NCBI GenBank assembly: GCA_038147195.1
Contig: JAYQTB010000004.1
Span: forward strand, 1,426,001-1,490,000
Length of the DNA stretch: 64,000 bases
Reading direction: 5' to 3'
Source: Eutrophocola salsuginis
GTDB lineage: Bacteria > Pseudomonadota > Gammaproteobacteria > Pseudomonadales > Pseudohongiellaceae
In this document: positions 1 through 7,394 of the stretch, in pieces
Layout: each line of letters starts with the position of its first letter
How positions within the stretch are numbered: position 1 is the stretch's first letter
Translations under genes and position numbers: made by a program
Notes under the pieces: generated by a model
Database searches by the model: none
Told to the model about the DNA's origin: nothing
What the model saw: only the letters and a program-made list of their open reading frames with translations

Positions 1-92
1 TTGTGCGAGGAGGAGTCTCCTTTGGATTAGATTTAATCTGTTAACCTGGCACCCGCGAACTGAGCGTTTTTTCTGCATGATCTTCAGTCCTG

Positions 93-1184
93 TCAGGGAT
101 GGCGCGGGCGAATCGCTACCCGGTTACCGGAAAACGTGCCCAGCCAAACATGATCACCCACTTCTAGCGCCATGGTGGCGTTGCTCCAACCTGGCGTGGC
201 TACACCATCGGCGATTTCCTCCGTGGCCAGCGTGTCGGGGTCAATGGCAAAGGCGCGGAAGGGACGCGAGCAGGTGGCGATGGTTTCCAGGTTGAAGGTT
301 TCCGGATCGATGATGCTGCCGCAGACCGGGTCCTCGTTGTGCATACCGGCAGTGATGAGCTTGCCATCCACGCCCATGTGGACATTGTCCGGCGTGATAC
401 CGAGATCCTCCGTCATGCCTATCAGTCGCGCGGGGCTGGTGTTGCTCAGCGCCACGATCTTGTGCAGGCCTGAAGAGGCCACATAGATGATGCGGCCGTC
501 CACAGAGACCTCGATGCCGTTGTTGGCCGGCAGTTCGGTGCCCGGGATCAGGGTAAAACCGTCATCGCCCGGCGACCATTTCCACACGCCGCCGGTTGGC
601 TGCCCGGAAATGGCTTCGAAGAAGGTCTTGTCCGGATGAATGAGCACGGTGGCCAGGATTGTGCCGTCGGCAAGAGAGCTCACACTGTTAGCCTCGTGAT
701 GTTCCGGCATCAGCACGCAGCCGATCCAGGTGATGATCGGGCTGCCGCGCCGGGTATCCACGTCGAACACCTCGATGGCCTCGCGGGCACCGTGACCCAC
801 CACGTACAGAGTCGAAAGGTTATCGCCACTGGCACGGATACTCACGCCATGGGCAACGAAATTGTTGGGATCCGGTGAACCCGGGCAGGCGCCGTAGCGG
901 GACAGGTCCTGGCGGGCCCGCGGCAACATGCCGGGATAGAGGGCATCCGCCGTCAGGCGGTTGGCATCCATCAGGAACAAGGAAGTGCCCGGCGCCATGC
1001 CGCTGGAAATGACCCAGTCGGTGTTTGGTACGCGCACCAGATCCTCGGCATTGGTGGGGCCGCAGATGAAGCGATAGCCGTCAGCCTCGGTGCAGTCATC
1101 CATCGGTGCCGCGGCCTGTTGGGAATTGGCGGCTCCGACACAGCCGACCAGAAAAAAAAGCATGGTTATCAATGACTTTTTCAT
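93..1184 (-). CDS. SMP-30/gluconolactonase-like propeller lipoprotein
   Basis: A 363-residue protein with a lipoprotein-type signal: a charged MKK start, a hydrophobic stretch and a lipobox LVGC at residues 12-15. It is therefore probably exported and lipidated. The rest shows repeated short beta-propeller blades. A stretch around residues 220-240 (NGIEVSVDGRIIYVASSG) and a later TPDNVHMGVDGKL are typical of the SMP-30/gluconolactonase/strictosidine-synthase-like six-bladed propellers. The substrate cannot be read from sequence; sugar lactones or other esters are the usual substrates. It stands alone, divergent from umuC, with no partner gene visible. Confidence 0.75.
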   Translation of the reverse strand: MKKSLITMLFFLVGCVGAANSQQAAAPMDDCTEADGYRFICGPTNAEDLVRVPNTDWVISSGMAPGTSLFLMDANRLTADALYPGMLPRARQDLSRYGACPGSPDPNNFVAHGVSIRASGDNLSTLYVVGHGAREAIEVFDVDTRRGSPIITWIGCVLMPEHHEANSVSSLADGTILATVLIHPDKTFFEAISGQPTGGVWKWSPGDDGFTLIPGTELPANNGIEVSVDGRIIYVASSGLHKIVALSNTSPARLIGMTEDLGITPDNVHMGVDGKLITAGMHNEDPVCGSIIDPETFNLETIATCSRPFRAFAIDPDTLATEEIADGVATPGWSNATMALEVGDHVWLGTFSGNRVAIRPRHP

Positions 1185-1263
1185 TACATCCTCTCTTTCT
1201 TATTGTTGTGGATGGCTAAGCATTATCCATAGAGCAGGCCGATTTACCATTGCCACTTTTACC

Positions 1264-1287
1264 CTTTCCTCTTTCCTCTTTCCTCTT
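1264..1287. repeat. CTTTCCT heptamer tandem repeat
   Basis: Three perfect copies of CTTTCCT followed by a partial fourth (CTT), lying between the divergent lipoprotein and umuC genes, about 50 bases before the umuC start. It makes a polypyrimidine tract. It could slip and vary in copy number, but no function can be assigned. Confidence 0.7.
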
Positions 1288-1333
1288 GTATGCTCCCTCC
1301 CCCTGCCCCCGAATTTTGTGAGCACTGTTTTCC

Positions 1334-2587
1334 ATGTATGCCCTGGTGGATTGCAACACCTTCTACGCCAGCTGCGAGGCCATCTTCAACCCGGCCGTTC
1401 GCGGCAGGCCAATCGTGGTGCTGTCCAACAACGACGGCTGTATCATCTCCCGCAACAAAGAAGCCAAGGCCCTCGGCATTCCCGGCATGCTGCCCTTCTT
1501 CCAGGTGCGCAAGCAGGTGGAGGACGCCGGCTGCCACATCTTTTCCAGCAACTATGAACTTTACGGCGACATCTCCGCCCGTGTCATGAAACTGATGGAG
1601 CCCTGCGCCACGGAGATGGAGGTCTATTCCATCGACGAGGCCTTCCTGCGCCTGCCCGGCGAACGATTCGGCACCTATCATGAGCAGGGCATGCATATAA
1701 AGGACATGCTCTGGCAGCATATACGCATGCCGGTGTGCGTCGGCGTCGCCCCCACCAAGACACTGTCCAAGCTGGCCAACCACGCCGCCAAGAAAATTCC
1801 GCGCCTGAACGGCGTGTGCGTGCTCGACAGCAAGGAGAAATGGGAATGGCTGCTGGCACGGGTGCCACTGGACGGCATCTGGGGCATCGGCACGCGCATC
1901 CAGAAACGTCTGCACGACATGGGCATCCACAACGCACTACAGCTGGCGCAGAGCGACCCGAAGTGGCTGCGCCGACGCTTCAGCGTGGTGTTGGAAAAGA
2001 CTATCCGCGAACTTGGCGGCGAACCCTGCCTCGACCTCGACATGAACCCGGAACCGAAAAAGGAAATCATCTGCTCGCGCAGTTTCAGCTACAAGGTCAC
2101 CGAGCTGTATGAACTGCAACAGGCGATCAGCCTGTACGCGGCGCGCGCCTGTGAAAAGATGCGCCGGCAGAACGGCCTCACCGCCAGCCTGTGGGTCTAC
2201 CTGGAAAGTTTCCAGAACCAGGTGCACCTCTGGCGCCACCGCTTCGTGCAGCTGCCCACCCTCACCAACGACACCCGCCTCATCGCGCGCGCCGGCGCCG
2301 ATGCCCTGGAGCAGATCTACAGACCCGGCATACGCTACAAGAAATGCGGCATCGGCCTGCTCGATCTGCGCACGCGCAAGTACGAGCAGCTGGATTTCTA
2401 TGCGCCGCGGCAGTCGGAAAAATCACGCCACCTCATGCACACCGTCGACCGTATCAACGAGCGCTTCGGCCGTTATACCGTGCAGCTCGCCAACACCGGC
2501 ATCCAACCGAAGTGGCTGATGAGCCGTAACTTCAAGTCCCCGGCGTACACCACGCGCTGGGCGGATATACCCGTGGTCCGATGCTGA
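1334..2587 (+). CDS. umuC: DNA polymerase V catalytic subunit UmuC (Y family)
   Basis: 417 residues, close to the roughly 422 of E. coli UmuC. It is the error-prone translesion polymerase subunit. The N-terminal palm begins YALVDCNTFYASCE with the metal-binding Asp6. The second catalytic motif YSIDEAF places Asp101 and Glu102 in the active site. The thumb (helix-hairpin-helix around IWGIGTRIQKRL) and little-finger domains follow, and the C-terminus is full length. The start is the first ATG of the frame, just after a run of pyrimidines. UmuC normally works with processed UmuD and RecA, but no umuD lies upstream or downstream and I see no LexA-type CTG-N10-CAG operator in the 150-base leader. 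Confidence 0.95.
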   Translation: MYALVDCNTFYASCEAIFNPAVRGRPIVVLSNNDGCIISRNKEAKALGIPGMLPFFQVRKQVEDAGCHIFSSNYELYGDISARVMKLMEPCATEMEVYSIDEAFLRLPGERFGTYHEQGMHIKDMLWQHIRMPVCVGVAPTKTLSKLANHAAKKIPRLNGVCVLDSKEKWEWLLARVPLDGIWGIGTRIQKRLHDMGIHNALQLAQSDPKWLRRRFSVVLEKTIRELGGEPCLDLDMNPEPKKEIICSRSFSYKVTELYELQQAISLYAARACEKMRRQNGLTASLWVYLESFQNQVHLWRHRFVQLPTLTNDTRLIARAGADALEQIYRPGIRYKKCGIGLLDLRTRKYEQLDFYAPRQSEKSRHLMHTVDRINERFGRYTVQLANTGIQPKWLMSRNFKSPAYTTRWADIPVVRC

Positions 2588-2673
2588 ACAGCACAGCAAA
2601 ACGGGCTGTAGTCAATGGCCTGCCCACGTCAGGTGATACGAAGAATTGAAGATTACGATTGGAAAATTGGCCT

Positions 2674-3459
2674 TCAGGCCAGCTTGACAGCGATACCTTC
2701 TAGCGCCGGTGATGGTGCCGGGAAGCGTTTCATGACCTCGGGGTCGTGTCCGGGAATGATGAGGGCAGGATCATCGACAAGGCGTTTCATCTTCTGCCAG
2801 CCGTCGATCATTTGACCGACGTCGACAACTATAGGAAACGGCCTGCCTTGGTTCATGTTGGCGGCGTAGTGGCTGGCATCCGACGCCAGAACTAGCCAGC
2901 CCTTCTGCGTCCACAGCCGCACCACTTGCAACCCCTTAGTGTGACCACCGACATGGTGCAGACTGATGTTGTCGGCAAGCGCATGGTCGCCATCGTAGAA
3001 ACTCACCCTGCCCTTGTAGACATTGCGCACCATGGCGACCACTTCATCGACCTCGAAGGCATGGCCGAAGAACGGATTGGCCATGTAGCGACCAGTGGCA
3101 TAGGCCATCTCACTGTCCTGGAGGTGAAACTGTGCCTTCGGAAACTTGTCGAAATTACCGATGTGATCGTAATGCAGATGGGTGATGATGACATCTTCCA
3201 CCTCACTGGCATCCACGCCCAGCCCCTTCAGGCCCACCGTAGGGCAGCGCAGGAATTCACGCTGGCGCTTGTCCGCCGCCTCTTGGTTGAAACCGGTATC
3301 GATGACCCAGGTCTTGCTGACACTGACGGCGAGCCAGACAAAGTAGTCCATGGGCATACCGGCTTCATGGGGATCGCCACCCAAGAAATTCTCCGAGGCC
3401 TTGCGGTCCACCCGCGCGTAGCGGATGGCGTAGACGGAAAAGGGTTCCGGGGCGGCCAC
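2674..3459 (-). CDS. Metallo-beta-lactamase-fold hydrolase (AHL-lactonase-like)
   Basis: A 261-residue soluble hydrolase of the metallo-beta-lactamase superfamily. The dinuclear zinc signature HLHYDH lies at residues 94-99. Further ligand candidates are His173 in GGHTKG, Asp194 in LASDASH and His238 in IPGHD. The arrangement matches the N-acyl-homoserine-lactonase (AiiA/AttM-like) branch, but many such proteins hydrolyse other lactones, so quorum quenching is only one option. It is the last gene of a three-gene operon, starting 6 bases after the dehydrogenase gene. Its partners (a carboxymuconolactone-decarboxylase-like protein and a beta-hydroxyacid dehydrogenase) make a catabolic lactone a reasonable guess. 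Confidence 0.8.
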   Translation of the reverse strand: MAAPEPFSVYAIRYARVDRKASENFLGGDPHEAGMPMDYFVWLAVSVSKTWVIDTGFNQEAADKRQREFLRCPTVGLKGLGVDASEVEDVIITHLHYDHIGNFDKFPKAQFHLQDSEMAYATGRYMANPFFGHAFEVDEVVAMVRNVYKGRVSFYDGDHALADNISLHHVGGHTKGLQVVRLWTQKGWLVLASDASHYAANMNQGRPFPIVVDVGQMIDGWQKMKRLVDDPALIIPGHDPEVMKRFPAPSPALEGIAVKLA

Positions 3460-3465
3460 AGGATG

Positions 3466-4368
3466 TCAGTCCTCGCCTACCTGCGATTCCATGTAACGGA
3501 ACAGCTCACAATTGTCCGCCTCGAAGCCGAGCTCCTTTTCCGCCTTGTCATAGATACCGCTGAGCAGCTCGATGAAGCCGATAGAAGTCCCTTCAGATTT
3601 GGCGAGATCCACGGCAAAGCGCAGGTCCTTGGCCATCAGGCCGAGATAGAACCCGGAGTTGAAGTTACGCGGCAGGACGAACTTGGGAAACTTGTCTTCA
3701 CTGGAATTGCTGCGGCCGGTGGAGGCATTGATGATGTCCACCATGACCTTGGGATCAAGGCCGAACTTCGTTCCCGTCACGACGGCTTCGCAGGTCAGTG
3801 CCAGTGTGCCTGCGGACAGGAAGTTGTTCATCGCCTTCATCGCGTGCCCGGACGCCGGACCACCGGTGCGGAAGGGTTTGCCCAACACCTCGAACACGGG
3901 GCGGCAGGCTTCGACCAGGTCCTCTCGTCCACCGGCCATGATGGCCAGGGTGCCCTCACCCGCCTTGTACTTGCCACCGGAAACCGGCGCATCGATCAGG
4001 TGAAAACCCATGCCGACAAGTTCCTCGCTCAGGGCGCGTGTATCCACGGGCGAGCAGGAACTCATATCGACAATGATGGTGTCGTCCTTCATGCCGCTGG
4101 TAATGTTGTCGCCTTCACCCAACAATACTTTCTTGACCGCCTTGCCTTCGGGCAGCATGGTGATGACCAGGTCGGAGGATTTACCGAGTGCCTTTAATGA
4201 AGCCGCTGCAGTGGCACCGGATTCAGCACAAAATTTTTCAACGGCAGCCTTGTTCAGGTCGGCAACGGTGATTTTGTAACCCGCGGCGGCGAGACGACTC
4301 GCCATGGGGTAACCCATGTTGCCGAGACCGACGAAACCGATGGCCGCGGGAGGGGTAATTGCGTGCAT
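3466..4368 (-). CDS. 3-hydroxyisobutyrate dehydrogenase family oxidoreductase
   Basis: 300 residues with the full beta-hydroxyacid dehydrogenase layout. There is an N-terminal NAD(P) fold with GLGNMG at residues 14-19, the substrate loop DAPVSGG at 127-132, and the catalytic lysine Lys178 followed by Asn181-Asn182 (KxxNN), then the all-helical C-terminal domain. The family oxidises 3-hydroxyisobutyrate, tartronate semialdehyde and similar short beta-hydroxyacids; the exact substrate is not readable. It is the middle gene of the operon, 4 bases after the carboxymuconolactone-decarboxylase-like gene. Confidence 0.88.
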   Translation of the reverse strand: MHAITPPAAIGFVGLGNMGYPMASRLAAAGYKITVADLNKAAVEKFCAESGATAAASLKALGKSSDLVITMLPEGKAVKKVLLGEGDNITSGMKDDTIIVDMSSCSPVDTRALSEELVGMGFHLIDAPVSGGKYKAGEGTLAIMAGGREDLVEACRPVFEVLGKPFRTGGPASGHAMKAMNNFLSAGTLALTCEAVVTGTKFGLDPKVMVDIINASTGRSNSSEDKFPKFVLPRNFNSGFYLGLMAKDLRFAVDLAKSEGTSIGFIELLSGIYDKAEKELGFEADNCELFRYMESQVGED

Positions 4369-4372
4369 AGGA

Positions 4373-4765
4373 TTACTCGCCGTCCATTTCCTTTATAACC
4401 GGGGTCGCCGAGCGGAAGCTGTCCACGGCGGCGGGGACGCCACAGTATACGGCTGCCTGCAGGAACACTGCGGCGATTTCCTCGTTGCTCAGGCCGTTGT
4501 TCTTGGCGCCGCGAGTATGCACGGCCACTTCGTGGGACTTGCCAAGCGCTGTGAGCATGCCCAGGTTGACCAGACTGCGGTCGCGACGGGAAAGCACTCC
4601 ACGATTCCAGCCATCGCCCCAGCAGTACTCATTGAGCAAGTCCTGCAGGCCCTGGTTGAAGGCATTGGCATTGTTCATCGCGGCATCGACATACTTGTCG
4701 CCCAGCACTTCGCGGCGGGTTTGTTCACCCAGTTTTTTCAGGGCAGCGCGGGAATCATCAGACAT
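4373..4765 (-). CDS. Carboxymuconolactone decarboxylase family protein
   Basis: 130 residues, the usual size of single-domain CMD/PcaC-like proteins. It carries the family pattern with SRRDRSLVNLGMLTALG in the centre and, after it, a His in VHTRGAKNNG and a YCGVP segment. PcaC decarboxylates 4-carboxymuconolactone in the protocatechuate branch of the beta-ketoadipate pathway, but no other pca genes are here, so a related gamma-lactone reaction is as likely. It lacks the CxxC of AhpD-type relatives. First gene of the three-gene minus-strand operon and divergent from the SDR gene at 4862. Confidence 0.85.
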   Translation of the reverse strand: MSDDSRAALKKLGEQTRREVLGDKYVDAAMNNANAFNQGLQDLLNEYCWGDGWNRGVLSRRDRSLVNLGMLTALGKSHEVAVHTRGAKNNGLSNEEIAAVFLQAAVYCGVPAAVDSFRSATPVIKEMDGE

Positions 4766-4861
4766 CTCGGGTCTCCGGTTAATTGTGGAAAAAACAGGCG
4801 TGCATCATACAATACAGCCCTAATACACGCCATTTACTATTACCGCATAAAGGGGCAAATC

Positions 4862-5632
4862 ATGAGCAGCAATCCCTTCAATCTCGAAAACAAGACCGTG
4901 ATTATCACCGGCGGCGCTTCGGGCATCGGAGCCGCCAGCGCCGAGTTGTTCGCCTCGGTAGGCGCAACCGTCCATGTCAGCGATATCAACCTTGAGGCCT
5001 GCCGGGAACGGCATGCGAACTCAGCCTTCGCCGACCGCATCCATATCGCACACTGCGACGTGGCCGAGAAAGGCAGCGTGGACATCTATGTTGCGGACGT
5101 GCTTAAACAAGGTCCCGTGGATGTGCTGTTCAACAACGCCGGGGCGGGCATGGTCGGGCGCATCGAACAAACTTCCGAGCAGGACCTCGACCGGCTTTAC
5201 AACGTCAACGTGAAGGGCGTTTTCCACATGACCAGCGCGGTCATGTCGCATTTCCTGAAAAAGAAAGGCGGCAACATCGTCAACATGGCCAGCATCTGCG
5301 GCGTCATCGGCGTGCCCGACCGTTTCGCCTACTGCATGACCAAGTTCGCGATCGTCGGTATGACCAAGGCCATGGCCATGGACCATGCGAAGGACAATAT
5401 CCGCGTCAACTGCATCTGCCCAGGCCGCATCGCCACACCCTTCATGCTGGCGCGCATAAATGAATACCCAGACCCGGACGCAATCCGCGCCGCCATGGAC
5501 GCGAGCCAGCCAATGGGTCGCATGGGCGAACCTGAAGAAGTGGCTACGGTGGCACTTTACCTGGCCTCCGATGCCTCCGGTTTTGTAACCGGGGCATGCG
5601 AGAGTGTAGACGGGGGCTGGTTCGCCGGTTAA
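4862..5632 (+). CDS. Short-chain dehydrogenase/reductase (SDR)
   Basis: 256 residues from the ATG at 4862. The longer open frame upstream runs back through the divergent operon and is not coding. Classical SDR features are complete: TGGASGIG at 16-23 for the cofactor, NNAG at 91-94, and the catalytic Ser144, Tyr157 and Lys161. Asp41 after the second beta strand favours NAD(H) over NADP(H). The C-terminus SVDGGWFAG is typical. It is divergent from the CMD/dehydrogenase/lactonase operon with about 96 bases between, so the four genes may serve one catabolic pathway. Substrate unknown. Confidence 0.9.
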   Translation: MSSNPFNLENKTVIITGGASGIGAASAELFASVGATVHVSDINLEACRERHANSAFADRIHIAHCDVAEKGSVDIYVADVLKQGPVDVLFNNAGAGMVGRIEQTSEQDLDRLYNVNVKGVFHMTSAVMSHFLKKKGGNIVNMASICGVIGVPDRFAYCMTKFAIVGMTKAMAMDHAKDNIRVNCICPGRIATPFMLARINEYPDPDAIRAAMDASQPMGRMGEPEEVATVALYLASDASGFVTGACESVDGGWFAG

Positions 5633-5739
5633 CGGCGGATGACAGTAAAGGGTGCTTCGGTACCGGATATGTCAATCGTGCCGGGATTGCCTTTGAAGAA
5701 CACGTTGTAACCCCAGGCTGCAGTATTACTTGTCGCCAT
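5629..5739 (-). CDS. Small hypothetical ORF (36 aa), possible gene remnant
   Basis: A 36-codon frame reading MATSNTAAWGY and ending FTVIRR, convergent with the SDR and overlapping its stop codon. It has no clear ribosome-binding site. Its composition looks protein-like (beta-rich, few odd residues), which suggests the tail of a lost gene rather than noise. No family recognised. The rest of the 227-base gap 5633-5859 shows nothing else. Confidence 0.2.
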   Translation of the reverse strand: MATSNTAAWGYNVFFKGNPGTIDISGTEAPFTVIRR

Positions 5740-5859
5740 GCCGGACAACCCGCTGAAGCTCCTCGTTTTGGTTCATCTTCACCAAAACTAGTACCAAGGC
5801 TATGAAAATCCCCAGGTTGGCGATGAGCTGCGGCTAGTCGGTGAGTTTTGCGGAACTCC

Positions 5860-7071
5860 TCAGCGGGTCGGCCACACGAGTGGCATCATCGCGGCGTCAT
5901 CCGGATAGACTGTCACTGCCTTGCCGTTTTGCCACTGGATGACGAGGATGTCGGCATCGATGCGCTTGCCGGTTTCATCAAACCGCACCCGCCCGCCGGC
6001 AAAGTAGTCAGACGCACCCTCAGAGATATCCATCGTGTGCAGGGCTTCGTTAACGGCGACGCTGTCGACCGTCGGTGCCAGTTCCAGCGCTTCCTTCAGC
6101 AACCAAATGTGACCGAAGGCGCACAGCGGGTTCTGGGTCATCCAGGGTTCCCCGGAAAAGGCCATGTAGTCGGCGATCATCTGCTCTTGCCCTTTTGTGC
6201 TCCAGTTGGCGACGATGGACAAGACACCTTCCAGCAGTGGCGCCGGCATGTTAGCGGCCAGGTCCGGCGAGCCCATGGCGGCGCCGTTGCTGACGGTGGG
6301 GATACGGCCACGACCGAGACCGAACTCGTTCATCTTCTCCAGCAGAAGCTTGGTATCGGAAATGGCGGTGGGAAGCAGGAACAGCAGGTCAGGCCGGCGC
6401 GAGCGCACGCGTTGGATCAGCGGTGTCGCGTTGGCCAGCGGCGGCGTGAAGACCTCGTTCACCACCAGTTCGAGATTGTTCTGCGCCAGCGCGCTGCCGT
6501 TGACGATGGGCTCGACGAAGGCGACCGAGGCGGCGGTGTTGTCCATGACGATGCCGATGGTCTTTGGCCGGATACCCGACGCCTGCTCAGCAATGTCAAG
6601 CAGGAGCGGCAAGGCGTTTTCGCTCTGGTAGGCACCGGTCGCGGACGTCTGGAAAATGTAGTTGAACCCGCGTGAAGTAAGCAGGTCGGAATAGCTCAGC
6701 GTCAACAATGGCACCTGCGCGCGTTCTGTCACTTCGGTGACGGCGAGCGTGAAGGAACTTAAGTACGCGCCAGTGGCGCCGACCAGGTCGGGTTCCTCGG
6801 CAACCATGCGCTGGGCGGCGTTCTTGGCCCGTTCCACCGAATCCCCGGTGTCAAAAACCACCAGCTCCAGAGGCCGGTTGCCGTGGGCGTGAATACCGCC
6901 AGCGGAATTGATCTGCTCTACCGCCAATTCAGCGGCGGCGCGCATGACCTGTCCCTGACGCGCCCAGGGACCGGACAGGGGAACAATTAGGCCGACCTTG
7001 ATCGGCTGGGCCTGTACGGAAAATGGAAATATTACTGCTAGAAAAAACGACAGTAGCCTGAAAACCTTCAT
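5860..7071 (-). CDS. Branched-chain amino acid/amide-type ABC substrate-binding protein
   Basis: A Liv/Peripla_BP_6 type periplasmic binding protein of 403 residues from the ATG at 7071. That start has a strong GGGGG ribosome site 5 bases upstream and begins the signal peptide MKVFRLLSFFLAVIFPFSVQAQ; the longer frame from 7095 adds eight residues before it. After cleavage the mature protein begins with the family sequence PIKVGLIVPLSGPWA. These proteins bind branched-chain amino acids, amides, or aromatic acids, and the ligand cannot be read here. It probably feeds the Liv-type transporter encoded at 10607-14068, from which it is separated by the SulP and SQR genes. Its leader contains a terminator preceded by a tiny ORF, so attenuation is possible. 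Confidence 0.88.
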   Translation of the reverse strand: MKVFRLLSFFLAVIFPFSVQAQPIKVGLIVPLSGPWARQGQVMRAAAELAVEQINSAGGIHAHGNRPLELVVFDTGDSVERAKNAAQRMVAEEPDLVGATGAYLSSFTLAVTEVTERAQVPLLTLSYSDLLTSRGFNYIFQTSATGAYQSENALPLLLDIAEQASGIRPKTIGIVMDNTAASVAFVEPIVNGSALAQNNLELVVNEVFTPPLANATPLIQRVRSRRPDLLFLLPTAISDTKLLLEKMNEFGLGRGRIPTVSNGAAMGSPDLAANMPAPLLEGVLSIVANWSTKGQEQMIADYMAFSGEPWMTQNPLCAFGHIWLLKEALELAPTVDSVAVNEALHTMDISEGASDYFAGGRVRFDETGKRIDADILVIQWQNGKAVTVYPDDAAMMPLVWPTR

Positions 7072-7154
7072 GAAACCCCCTGTTGTTCTATTCAATGATT
7101 AAACGGGGGAATGAAGCAACCTGTCAAGAAAGGCATGGACGAATTCAGAGACAA

Positions 7155-7183
7155 CAAAAAAGGGGGCTTTTCAGCCCCCTTTC
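7155..7183 (-). terminator. Rho-independent terminator
   Basis: A G/C stem of seven pairs (GGGGGCT against AGCCCCC) with a four-base loop, followed on the minus strand by six T residues. It ends the short transcript of the 26-codon ORF and lies within the leader of the binding-protein gene. Just before it on the minus strand, two short mutually exclusive hairpins (7191-7202 and 7195-7207) can form. Confidence 0.85.
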
Positions 7184-7233
7184 GTGATTTGTTGGTTCCA
7201 ACGGAACTCAAACAAGATTTCTCTTGGAGGGTG

Positions 7234-7314
7234 TTAAGTTGTCCTCCGGTCGTAAATACCGAATTGAACACTTGCACCAATATCCGCTGAAACCTTACAC
7301 ATATCACTAGACAT
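7234..7314 (-). CDS. Tiny 26-aa ORF with extreme Shine-Dalgarno
   Basis: Reads MSSDMCKVSADIG followed by ASVQFGIYDRRTT. The ATG is preceded at ideal spacing by AAAGGAGGTGATCC, almost the full reverse complement of the 16S rRNA 3' end, far stronger than any other ribosome site in this window. A TTGACA -35 box lies upstream and a terminator downstream, so this is a complete small transcription unit. One cysteine, no signal peptide, no membrane segment. It does not match the E-x3-Y core of PqqA and I recognise no family. It may be a regulatory leader peptide for the downstream binding-protein gene, a small free-standing peptide, or a modified-peptide precursor, though no modifying enzyme is nearby. 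An alternative GTG frame at 7322 would overlap the ribosome site and is less likely. Confidence 0.6.
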   Translation of the reverse strand: MSSDMCKVSADIGASVQFGIYDRRTT

Positions 7315-7352
7315 TGGATCACCTCCTTTATTTTCCAGTTGAATTGCAGAAG

Positions 7353-7381
7353 AGGTTACGGACATAAATCTATCCTGTCAA
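7353..7381 (-). promoter_or_regulatory. Predicted sigma70 promoter of the 26-aa ORF
   Basis: On the minus strand a perfect TTGACA (7381-7376), a 17-base spacer and TAACCT (7358-7353). It predicts a start near 7346, giving an untranslated leader of about 30 bases ending in the strong ribosome site. Confidence 0.55.
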
Positions 7382-7394
7382 TTAACGATTTTCC

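Noticed and set aside
2926..4197. 423-residue plus-strand open frame
   Set aside because: Shadow of the lactonase-like and dehydrogenase genes on the minus strand; it is rich in His/Gln as expected for antisense of GC-biased codons.
4316..4861. N-terminal extension of the SDR frame
   Set aside because: It is antisense to the two catabolic genes; the family start is the ATG at 4862.
7092..7322. 76-residue GTG-initiated frame on the minus strand
   Set aside because: Its start codon lies inside the strong Shine-Dalgarno of the 26-codon ORF, it runs through the terminator, and its composition is not protein-like.
7312..7330. Plus-strand match to the 16S rRNA 3' end, as a possible rRNA fragment
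   Set aside because: Only about 17 bases match and the flanks bear no rRNA resemblance; the minus-strand Shine-Dalgarno reading explains it better.
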